Below, in pieces: positions 1 through 4,831 of a stretch of DNA of 7,054 nt. This stretch comes from an uncultured Mycoplasma sp. (GTDB lineage Bacteria; Bacillota_I; Bacilli_A; RF39; UBA660): the NCBI GenBank assembly GCA_947388575.1, contig CANDSI010000055.1, forward strand, positions 1 through 7,054, given 5' to 3'. The translations under genes and the position numbers were made by a program. How positions within the stretch are numbered: the first letter of the stretch is position 1; each line of letters begins with the position of its first letter. The notes beneath the pieces were generated by a model. The model ran no database searches, was not told the origin of the DNA, and worked only from the letters and a program-made list of their open reading frames with translations.

Positions 1-2
1 TA

Positions 3-77
3 CAGCAAATAAAAGATTTAGGATTTAATTTTGTAACATTAGATTTGTTAGGTTTAAAAAGTGGTAGTTTTGACTAA
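3..77 (+). CDS. larE: LarE-like ATP-dependent sacrificial sulfur transferase, C-terminal end only (partial)
   Basis: Only the last 24 codons and a TAA stop (75-77) are in the window, so the start lies upstream. The frame reads QQIKDLGFNFVTLDL followed by LGLKSGSFD. The pattern 'lGF-x-(F/Y)-V-(T/A)-LDL-x-G-(F/Y/L)-(R/K)-(S/T)GS' is what I recall as the conserved C-terminus of LarE. LarE is a cytoplasmic PP-loop enzyme that adenylates a nicotinate-derived cofactor precursor and donates the sulfur of its own cysteine, helping to make the nickel-pincer cofactor of lactate racemase. Its PP-loop and catalytic cysteine are outside the window. The tail is a few residues shorter than in most homologues I recall. 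The call rests on a short match. No functional link to the genes downstream is evident, and more than 300 bases separate them. Confidence 0.65.
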   Translation, partial: QQIKDLGFNFVTLDLLGLKSGSFD

Positions 78-224
78 CCCTATTCATGAACAAATTAACA
101 AAAAAGCCAAAGAGGAAATTTAAAAGTATGCAAATGTTAAGGCTTTCCGATGTGTTTTTTTTAAATATATTATTTTCGCTTGTTTGCTATACAAAAAATA
201 ATATAATAAACTTATAAAAAAAGG

Positions 225-249
225 CTTGACAAAAAATTAGATAGTCAAG
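225..249. repeat. Short inverted repeat CTTGAC-N13-GTCAAG
   Basis: CTTGAC (225-230) and GTCAAG (244-249) are perfect inverse complements, 13 bases apart. The left arm contains TTGACA (226-231), which could be a -35 element, but the best -10 candidate (TATAGA, 251-256) is 19 bases away and weak. It may be a protein-binding dyad or chance in AT-rich DNA. Confidence 0.35.
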
Positions 250-252
250 TTA

Positions 253-280
253 TAGATTAGTTTGAAATATAACTAATCTA
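253..280. repeat. Perfect 10-bp inverted repeat upstream of the sdpR-like promoter
   Basis: TAGATTAGTT (253-262) and AACTAATCTA (271-280) are exact inverse complements around an 8-base centre. No T-run follows on either strand, so it does not look like an intrinsic terminator. A binding site for a dimeric regulator is the simplest reading. Its sequence differs from the operator pair at 293-371, so it may bind a different protein. Confidence 0.5.
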
Positions 281-292
281 AATTTTATTTAA

Positions 293-316
293 CTATTTAG
301 AAAAAAATCGAAATAG
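293..316. promoter_or_regulatory. Operator copy 1, just upstream of the -35 box
   Basis: CTATTTAGA (293-301), six A residues (302-307), then TCGAAATAG (308-316). The arms are inverse complements with one mismatch. The same 23-base element (CTATTTAGA-N6-TCGAAATA) recurs at 349-371 with a different 6-base centre. Conserved arms and a variable spacer are what a dimeric winged-helix repressor site looks like. It ends three bases before the -35 hexamer. The likely ligand is the SdpR-like ArsR protein encoded directly downstream (inferred). Confidence 0.65.
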
Positions 317-319
317 TTA

Positions 320-348
320 TTGACTTTTGATTTATAAAATATTATAAT
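320..348 (+). promoter_or_regulatory. Sigma-A-type promoter of the sdpR-sdpI pair
   Basis: TTGACT (320-325) and TATAAT (343-348) are separated by the ideal 17 bases. This gives 11 of 12 consensus positions, by far the best promoter in the window. Transcription would start near 355, inside operator copy 2, leaving a leader of about 37 bases before the start codon. With operators on both sides, it looks strong but tightly repressed. Confidence 0.8.
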
Positions 349-371
349 CTATTTAGATATATATCGAAATA
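349..371. promoter_or_regulatory. Operator copy 2, overlapping the predicted transcription start
   Basis: CTATTTAGA (349-357), TATATA (358-363), TCGAAATA (364-371). The arms match copy 1 exactly and only the centre differs. It begins directly after the -10 hexamer, so a bound protein would block RNA polymerase. The centre is itself self-complementary, so the element forms an almost continuous dyad over 350-371. Confidence 0.7.
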
Positions 372-391
372 CTATAAGTAAGGTGATTATT

Positions 392-673
392 TTGGGAATG
401 TCAGAAACATTAAAAGCAATTAGTGATCCTGTAAGAAGAGAAATATTAGAATTATTAAAAGATGGAAGAAAAACAGCAGGAGAAATATCAAGTAGTTTCA
501 ATTTAACAGGAGCAACAGTATCCTATCATTTATCGAACTTAAAAAAAGCAAATCTAATAACTGAAACGAAACAAAAGAACTTTATATTTTATGAGTTGAA
601 TAGTTCTGTATTTGAAGATGTTTTAGTATGGATTTATAAGTTGGGAGGAAATAAGAATGGAAAAGAAAAATAG
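392..673 (+). CDS. SdpR-like ArsR-family winged-helix autorepressor
   Basis: This is a small cytoplasmic DNA-binding protein of about 93 residues, normal for the family. It shows the ArsR signature near the N-terminus (LKAISDPVRREILELLK), a helix-turn-helix with recognition helix around TGATVSYHLSNLKKANLI, and the wing plus C-terminal part FIFYELNSSV ending in a helix with W83 (numbered from the GTG at 383). It has no ELCVC-type metal site, so it is not an arsenic or cadmium sensor. It most resembles B. subtilis SdpR, which represses its own operon until SdpI signals. A GTG at 383 would lengthen it by three residues but has no upstream ribosome binding site. AAGGTGAT (380-387) is placed correctly for the TTG at 392, or less well for the ATG at 398. 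The 3' end overlaps the next gene by 17 bases. Twin operators at its promoter suggest autoregulation. Confidence 0.88.
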   Translation: MGMSETLKAISDPVRREILELLKDGRKTAGEISSSFNLTGATVSYHLSNLKKANLITETKQKNFIFYELNSSVFEDVLVWIYKLGGNKNGKEK

Positions 674-1208
674 AAAAACACTAATTTTAAGTGTAATTAT
701 ATGTTTATTACCAATGATTCTAGGTAGCATACTTTACAATAAACTACCAGAACAAATGCCAATTCATTTTACAACAAATGATGTAATAGATAATTATGCA
801 CATAAAAATTTTGCATTATTTGGGTTACCACTAATTATGGCTATTGTTCAAGCAATATGCTTAATTGCTATTAATACAAAATTAAATAAATTAAAAAATG
901 AGGAAAAACCTAAAATATTAAAAATAATGGAATGGTTTATTCCTGTTGTATCAGTGTTATTTTATGTTATTATGGTAGAAGTACCACTAGGAAGCACAGT
1001 ATATGTTGGAAAAAGTATATGTTTAATATTAGGAATATTATTTATGATTATAGGAAATTATATTCCTAAAATGAGCTATGAGATGGGCAAGACAATATTT
1101 CATCCAATGCCTAAAAGTGAGAAGTCATTTAGAAAAATGAGTAAGATTATGGGATATTCATTCATTGTTATGGGAATTGTTTTACTAATAATGATTATAT
1201 GGGTATAA
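657..1208 (+). CDS. SdpI-like membrane immunity/signalling protein (DUF1648 type)
   Basis: This 183-residue integral membrane protein has about five hydrophobic segments (roughly residues 8-28, 51-73, 92-110, 119-136 and 163-182). Two family landmarks are visible. After the first segment comes the DUF1648 motif LPEQMPIHFTTNDVID (30-45), which fits the usual LP-x-x-(V/M)-PxHF-x-x-x-G-x-xD apart from N replacing the usual G. Before the last segment comes GNYIPK (133-138), like the GN-(x)-(L/I)-P-(R/K) of SdpI, followed by a charged stretch with FRKMSKIMGY. B. subtilis SdpI gives immunity to the SDP toxin and recruits SdpR to the membrane, relieving repression. This protein is somewhat shorter than the B. 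subtilis one. The ATG has a strong GGGAGGAA (643-650) six bases upstream and overlaps the repressor gene, so translation is probably coupled. No SDP-like toxin gene is nearby, so immunity to foreign toxins or a purely regulatory role are both possible. Confidence 0.87.
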   Translation: MEKKNRKTLILSVIICLLPMILGSILYNKLPEQMPIHFTTNDVIDNYAHKNFALFGLPLIMAIVQAICLIAINTKLNKLKNEEKPKILKIMEWFIPVVSVLFYVIMVEVPLGSTVYVGKSICLILGILFMIIGNYIPKMSYEMGKTIFHPMPKSEKSFRKMSKIMGYSFIVMGIVLLIMIIWV

Positions 1209-1255
1209 ACACAAATTTGAAAGGTAAAAAGATATGCTTAGTATATTTTTGATAA

Positions 1256-1277
1256 TTTGACAAAAAATTGACAATTA
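1256..1277 (+). promoter_or_regulatory. 11-bp-period direct repeat, likely response-regulator box
   Basis: TTGACA occurs at 1257-1262 and again at 1268-1273, exactly 11 bases apart. Flanks also agree (TTTGACAA and ATTGACAA). OmpR/PhoB-family regulators bind head-to-tail repeats with one-helical-turn spacing, and the SpaR box of subtilin regulation is described as a pentamer repeat with a six-base gap, the same geometry. It lies 30 bases before the response-regulator gene, so autoregulation is likely (inferred). Confidence 0.55.
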
Positions 1278-1293
1278 TAAATTAAAATATAAT
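1268..1293 (+). promoter_or_regulatory. Possible activator-dependent promoter of the two-component operon
   Basis: A perfect TATAAT lies at 1288-1293, but the nearest TTGACA (1268-1273) is only 14 bases away and the other (1257-1262) is 25 away. Neither suits unaided RNA polymerase. A good -10 with a badly spaced -35 overlapping a direct repeat suggests dependence on a bound activator. The start would be near 1300, which leaves little leader before the ATG at 1307, so the true start site is uncertain. Confidence 0.4.
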
Positions 1294-1306
1294 AGGGGTC
1301 ATGGAT

Positions 1307-1984
1307 ATGAAATATAAAATTTTAATTGTAGATGATGAAGAAATGATAACAGATCTAATATCTTCACATCTGCAAAACTGTGGCTATAACACTCATATAG
1401 CAAATAATGTAAATGATGCTATGGAAGAATTAAGAAAGCAGCCAAATCTTATCATACTTGATATTAATATGCCTGGAACAAATGGATTAGAGTTATGCCG
1501 TAATATACGAAATCATATATCTTGTCCTATTATTTTTTTGACAGCTCGTATTACAGAGCAAGATAAGATAAATGGATTTCAGTATGGTGGAGATGACTAT
1601 ATTACTAAACCTTTTAGCCTTAAAGAATTAACAGCTCGTATTGAAGCACATTTACGCCGAGATGAGAGAAATAAAAATACTTTTTCCATTTTTACAACTC
1701 CTGATGGACTAATCGTTAATTTATCGAAACAAACAATATCTTATGGCGATAAAGAAATACCATTTTCAAAAAAAGAGTTTGATTTAATAGAATATTTAAT
1801 TACAAATAAAGGACAAGTTTTTGATAAAGAAAAAATTTATGAAACAGTATGGGGATATGATGCAGAAGGAGATAGTAATGTTGTAAAAGAGCACATAAGA
1901 AAAATTCGTAATAAATTTCAAGAAATAACAGGAAACGATTATATTGAAACTATTTGGGGAGTAGGTTATAGATGGAAAAATTAA
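1307..1984 (+). CDS. OmpR-family response regulator
   Basis: This is a two-domain cytoplasmic transcription factor of 225 residues from the ATG at 1307. An in-frame ATG at 1301 is only two bases from AGGGG (1294-1298), whereas 1307 has a proper eight-base spacing and begins MKYKILIVDDEE. Numbered from 1301, the receiver domain has the acidic pocket D11-D12, phospho-acceptor D54 in LIILDINMPG, T81, Y100 and K103 in YITKPF. The C-terminal winged helix covers about 130-225, with the family landmarks LIVNLSKQTISYGDKEI, FSKKEFDLIEYL, a VWGYDAEGDSNVVKEHI recognition helix and IWGVGYRW. All catalytic residues are present. The gene overlaps the kinase gene by 13 bases. Gene order with an ABC transporter resembles peptide-sensing systems such as SpaRK and CprRK. 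The likely targets are its own promoter (11-bp repeat at 1256-1277) and the downstream transporter. Confidence 0.93.
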   Translation: MKYKILIVDDEEMITDLISSHLQNCGYNTHIANNVNDAMEELRKQPNLIILDINMPGTNGLELCRNIRNHISCPIIFLTARITEQDKINGFQYGGDDYITKPFSLKELTARIEAHLRRDERNKNTFSIFTTPDGLIVNLSKQTISYGDKEIPFSKKEFDLIEYLITNKGQVFDKEKIYETVWGYDAEGDSNVVKEHIRKIRNKFQEITGNDYIETIWGVGYRWKN

Positions 1985-3261
1985 AAAGGAAATGCAGTTC
2001 ATTACAAAATTATTTTGTATTAATTGTTTTAATTACATTTTTCATTGTTATATGTTTATCATTATTAAGTATATGGGGATGTCAAAAATTTCGAGAGTAT
2101 TTATTGCCAGACTCTAATACGATTTGGGTAACATTAAATATAACATATAGTGATGGAAGAACGGAAGAACTTGAATTTAGTACAGAATTAGGACAAGAAA
2201 TGTATAATATTCCCTTAGTGACAGTAGAAGAAGGTGGTTCGATAAATAACTCTGAACTATCTGATATAAAAACAAGTATTGAAAAAATTGAAAATAATTT
2301 TGATATGCTAACTCCAAAAAGAAAAATTGCATATCAAATATGTGGAATATCAATGATAGCAATGCCAATGATATTTTCTATAGTTGGAATTTTAATTTGT
2401 GGATTTATTTTTTATCGTAAGAAATTAAATAAACCATTAAAACTCCTTGAAAATTCAATGGAACAAATATCAAATAAAAACCTTGATTTCAAATTATCTT
2501 ATACATCAAATGATGAAATGGGGAAACTTTGTAATTCTTTTGAAAAGATGCGACAAATACTTGAAGAAACAAACAAAGAATTATGGAAAATGATTGAAGA
2601 AAGAAGATTAGTGCAAGCATCAGTAGCTCATGATTTAAGAAATCCAATATCAATTATAGAAGGATATGCAGAATATTTACAAACAAATTTACAAAATGAT
2701 AATTTAAGTAAAGATAAAATTTTAGAAATTACTTCAAATATAAATAAAACAGCTAAAAGACTAGAAAGATACACAGATTCTATTCGTACAATTAATGCCT
2801 TAGAGGATATAGAAGTAAATCGTAAAGAAATCTCTACTAGAAAATTTATTGAAGATGTAAAATCAGATTTAAAACAAATGACAAAATCTAAAGGGATAGG
2901 ATTGAATTTAGAGACAGAGAAGTTATTTAAAGAAAAGATAAAGATAGATTCTTATATTATTTATAGAATTTTAGAAAACATAATTAATAATGCTCTTAGA
3001 TATTCCAAAGAAAAAATTAATTTATCATTTAATATACAAGAAAATTATTTAATAATCTCTATTGTAGATGATGGTATAGGTTTTTCAGAAGATGTTTTAA
3101 AAGAAAGAAACAATTTAATTATACCTACTTCAAGTGATGACAAACATTGTGGATTAGGATTAATAATTAGTCGTATTCTTTGCAAAAAGCATGGAGGAAA
3201 GCTAGAATTATCTAATGATATATCTGGTGGAGCAAAAGTAAAAATTTTTATAGAAATTTGA
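1972..3261 (+). CDS. Membrane sensor histidine kinase
   Basis: This 429-residue kinase pairs with the upstream regulator. Membrane segments lie at about 13-37 and 121-148. Between them is an outside loop of about 83 residues that is clearly acidic (about 14 Asp/Glu against six Lys/Arg) and has no PAS domain that I can recognise. A HAMP-like linker (about 149-205) includes the DEMGKL motif. The H-box is VAHDLRNP with H220. The N-box is ENIINNALRYS (N336, N340). The G1 box is DDGIGF (366-371) and the G2 box is GLGL (394-397), so the catalytic parts are complete. The sequence style (ASVAHDLR, short C-terminal domain) recalls lantibiotic/antimicrobial-peptide kinases such as SpaK and CprK, an impression without alignment. 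The ATG overlaps the regulator's last 13 bases, with GGGGAG (1956-1961) upstream. The gene after it is 187 bases away, behind a structured leader, so its expression may be separately controlled. Confidence 0.92.
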   Translation: MEKLKRKCSSLQNYFVLIVLITFFIVICLSLLSIWGCQKFREYLLPDSNTIWVTLNITYSDGRTEELEFSTELGQEMYNIPLVTVEEGGSINNSELSDIKTSIEKIENNFDMLTPKRKIAYQICGISMIAMPMIFSIVGILICGFIFYRKKLNKPLKLLENSMEQISNKNLDFKLSYTSNDEMGKLCNSFEKMRQILEETNKELWKMIEERRLVQASVAHDLRNPISIIEGYAEYLQTNLQNDNLSKDKILEITSNINKTAKRLERYTDSIRTINALEDIEVNRKEISTRKFIEDVKSDLKQMTKSKGIGLNLETEKLFKEKIKIDSYIIYRILENIINNALRYSKEKINLSFNIQENYLIISIVDDGIGFSEDVLKERNNLIIPTSSDDKHCGLGLIISRILCKKHGGKLELSNDISGGAKVKIFIEI

Positions 3262-3291
3262 CCAATTTTTGACTTTTATTATATATGATTT

Positions 3292-3320
3292 CCTTATAAG
3301 CCATTTATGGCAATTTAAGG
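3292..3320 (+). repeat. Hairpin 1, overlapping the first AAGGAGG
   Basis: CCTTA (3292-3296) pairs with TAAGG (3316-3320), AA (3298-3299) with TT (3314-3315), and GCCA (3300-3303) with TGGC (3308-3311), with small bulges. The 3' arm covers the AAGG of the upstream Shine-Dalgarno-like sequence, so the fold would hide it from ribosomes. Confidence 0.5.
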
Positions 3321-3335
3321 AGGTCATTTTTCATA

Positions 3336-3379
3336 TAGTAGGAATTTTCATTGCAAAAGCAATGAAAAGCTCCATACTA
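3336..3379 (+). repeat. Hairpin 2, strong 18-bp stem with AAAA loop
   Basis: TTTTCATTGC (3345-3354) and GCAATGAAAA (3359-3368) form a perfect 10-bp stem with an AAAA loop. Below it, GGA (3341-3343) pairs with TCC (3371-3373) and TAGTA (3336-3340) with TACTA (3375-3379), separated by tiny internal loops. It is the strongest stem in the window. The interrupted but continued pairing is more typical of a selected RNA structure than of chance. Confidence 0.65.
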
Positions 3380-3394
3380 GATAATTATGGCGAG

Positions 3395-3403
3395 TGTTAT
3401 AAT
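3395..3403 (+). promoter_or_regulatory. Extended -10 promoter candidate for the propeller-ABC genes
   Basis: TGTTATAAT is a perfect extended -10 (TG-N-TATAAT). No recognisable -35 hexamer lies 16-18 bases upstream (TACTAG at 3375-3380), which extended -10 promoters tolerate. Transcription would begin near 3410, within the dyad at 3399-3433, which could then act as an operator. This would make the propeller-ABC genes a separate unit from the kinase. Confidence 0.4.
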
Positions 3404-3433
3404 TTCTTAGTGACTTTGTCACTTAGAAATTGT
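3399..3433 (+). repeat. Hairpin 3 / dyad abutting the ribosome binding site
   Basis: AATTTCTTAGTGAC (3401-3414) and GTCACTTAGAAATT (3418-3431) are inverse complements at 13 of 14 positions around a TTT centre, extended by a G-U and an A-T pair. The stem ends one base before the AAGGAGG at 3435-3441. It could limit ribosome access in RNA or be a DNA operator. The T7 run (3442-3448) is separated by purines, so this is not an intrinsic terminator. Confidence 0.6.
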
Positions 3434-3448
3434 TAAGGAGGTTTTTTT

Positions 3449-4816
3449 ATGAAGAAACTAATTATTTTATTGATAATTATTGGAATAGGTTTGGTATTAA
3501 TATTTGGTGGAAAATTATTAAAAAATATAGGCGTAACAAATGATGATATTGTATCAAAAGGTTTTGATTGGGTAACAGGAAAAGGAACAGATGAAATAGA
3601 AATGAAAGGTAAATTATCTTTAATTTCTAATACTTCAAATACAGATGATGGGTATTATTATTTTCAAAGTGATACAGAAAAATTATTAAATGGTAAAAGA
3701 ATATCTCATTTGATGTATATTGACTTTGCTACTCATCAAGAAATTTATTTATGTAGTAATTCTGGTTGTAATCATTACACAGAAAGTTGCTCATCTGTAT
3801 TTTTAGAAAATGAAGTTCCATCTGACTCATCTATACTTTTTATATGGAATAATAAGATGTTTATTTTAAGTAAAGAGCAAGATCAAGATGGAGTCGTAGC
3901 TCTAGGAATAAGTACAAGTTCTGGAGTAGAAGGAAGCTCTAGCATATTATATTGTTTAAACTTGGATGGAACAAATAGAGAAAAAATTTATACATTTGAC
4001 AGTAATCTTACTGTAGAAGATTTTGTAGTTGGAGATGAGAATGGGCTTTATTTTGTTACTAAAAAAGTATCAGCAAAAAGCATTAATGGTAATTCTTATC
4101 AAACATCATCAGAGAAAAATTTAGTTTATTTAGATGTAAAAACAAAAAAGGAAAAGAAAGTTTTTTCTATGGACTTTAATGATAATGTTGAATGGGATGT
4201 TATTGGATGTAGTGATAAAAATCTAATTTTACATGGAATAGATTTTGGAAAAAAGGTTTCAGAAGAAGAAAAACATAGTGAAGATACTGAAGTGTACAAA
4301 AATTCTTATGATGTATTTAAAACTCTTAATGTAGAAAATAGAGAAAGTAAAGAAATCTATCGTATATTCGCAGCACATTCTCGCAGTTATGTAACAGATG
4401 AAAAATACTTATATTTTTCTAAAGATGGAGATGGTGAAATTATAAAAATTGATTTAAAAACAGGAGAAAAAAATTCTTTTGTAAAATTATCTCAAAATGG
4501 TATTTATGGAATTATTGGAGATAAAATAATGTGCTATGAGTATAGTTTTAATGACAAAACTCTTTACTTTGTTGATAAAAATACAGGAAAAATTTCTCAT
4601 TCAAAACTTGTAAACAAAACAGTAGGAAGAACTTTAGATATTATTGCAGAAAGTAAAACACAAGTTTTAGTTATTTATGATTCAGATGTAAATTATCATC
4701 AAGATGGTTCTTATGAAACTAAAAAAGAATATTGTGGTTTAATTAGCAAAGAAGATTTATATAAAGGAAACCATAATTTTACTGAAATAAAAATGATTAA
4801 TAATATTATTAATTAA
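3449..4816 (+). CDS. Membrane-anchored extracytoplasmic beta-propeller-like protein with Cys/His cluster
   Basis: This 455-residue protein has no function I can name. An N-terminal hydrophobic segment (about 4-20) follows two lysines, with no lipobox cysteine and no clear cleavage site, so it is probably a membrane anchor with the rest outside. The body is rich in short strands of the propeller type, such as DGYYYFQSD, SSILYCLNLDGTNREKIY, NGLYFVTKK, KNLVYLDVKTKK, KYLYFSKDGDGEIIKIDLKTGE and KTLYFVDKNTGKI. I estimate about six blades, as in DUF5050/TolB-like proteins. Near the start is C102-x4-C107-x-H109-x4-C114, a pattern I recall from related clostridial proteins that could bind metal or form disulfides. 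The ATG has AAGGAGG with the ideal seven-base gap. It lies between the sensor genes and the ABC genes (15 bases before the ATPase), so it may be an accessory binding or sensing protein for the transporter. The surface location is reasonably sure and the role is inferred. Confidence 0.85.
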   Translation: MKKLIILLIIIGIGLVLIFGGKLLKNIGVTNDDIVSKGFDWVTGKGTDEIEMKGKLSLISNTSNTDDGYYYFQSDTEKLLNGKRISHLMYIDFATHQEIYLCSNSGCNHYTESCSSVFLENEVPSDSSILFIWNNKMFILSKEQDQDGVVALGISTSSGVEGSSSILYCLNLDGTNREKIYTFDSNLTVEDFVVGDENGLYFVTKKVSAKSINGNSYQTSSEKNLVYLDVKTKKEKKVFSMDFNDNVEWDVIGCSDKNLILHGIDFGKKVSEEEKHSEDTEVYKNSYDVFKTLNVENRESKEIYRIFAAHSRSYVTDEKYLYFSKDGDGEIIKIDLKTGEKNSFVKLSQNGIYGIIGDKIMCYEYSFNDKTLYFVDKNTGKISHSKLVNKTVGRTLDIIAESKTQVLVIYDSDVNYHQDGSYETKKEYCGLISKEDLYKGNHNFTEIKMINNIIN

Positions 4817-4831
4817 TAAGGGGGGAAGATA

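Larger units (their letters stand above)
78..391 (+). other. Intergenic regulatory region between larE and the sdpR-like gene
   Basis: This 314-base gap contains no convincing gene on either strand. Its left part (78-200) is AT-rich with a T8 run at 155-162 but no stem directly before it, so no clear terminator for the upstream gene. The right part is dense in dyads: CTTGAC/GTCAAG at 225-249, a perfect 10-bp inverted repeat at 253-280, and two copies of a CTATTTAGA-N6-TCGAAATA element at 293-315 and 349-371. The latter pair brackets a strong promoter. These are listed separately. Confidence 0.75.
3262..3448 (+). promoter_or_regulatory. Structured leader between kinase and propeller genes
   Basis: This gap of 187 bases is packed with potential RNA structure: hairpins at 3292-3320, 3336-3379 and 3399-3433, and two consensus AAGGAGG sequences at 3317-3323 and 3435-3441. 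None of the hairpins is followed directly by a T-run, so none is a plain terminator. TCCTTA (3291-3296) can pair with TAAGGA in either Shine-Dalgarno copy, which would allow two exclusive folds. I do not recognise it as a known riboswitch class. It may be a cis-acting RNA, a promoter region with dyad operators, or both. Confidence 0.55.

Noticed and set aside
103..162. Possible terminator for larE: AAAGCC (103-108) with GGCTTT (141-146), then T8 (155-162)
   Set aside because: The loop would be 32 bases, the stem only 6 bp, and eight bases separate it from the T-run; too weak to call.
180..207. Promoter-like TTGTTT-16-TATAAT
   Set aside because: The -10 is perfect but the -35 matches only three positions; in such AT-rich DNA a lone TATAAT is common, and the 320-348 promoter is far better.
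1229..1250. Weak stem and T-run after the SdpI-like gene as a terminator
   Set aside because: Only about four AT pairs can form before the T5 run; too unstable to support.
1540..1640. ACAGCTCGTATT occurring twice in the response-regulator gene
   Set aside because: Both copies encode LTARI in different, normal parts of the receiver domain; a coincidence of protein sequence, not a DNA repeat.
1796..2002. 68-codon open frame on the minus strand across the regulator/kinase junction
   Set aside because: It lies opposite two well-supported genes, and its product shows no domain, only the hydrophobic bias expected from the complement of AT-rich coding DNA.
2177..2368. 63-codon minus-strand frame inside the kinase gene
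   Set aside because: A shadow of the kinase coding sequence with no recognisable motif.
3336..3379. Hairpin 2 as the intrinsic terminator of the two-component operon
   Set aside because: The stem is strong but is followed by a mixed sequence with no T-run on the + strand.
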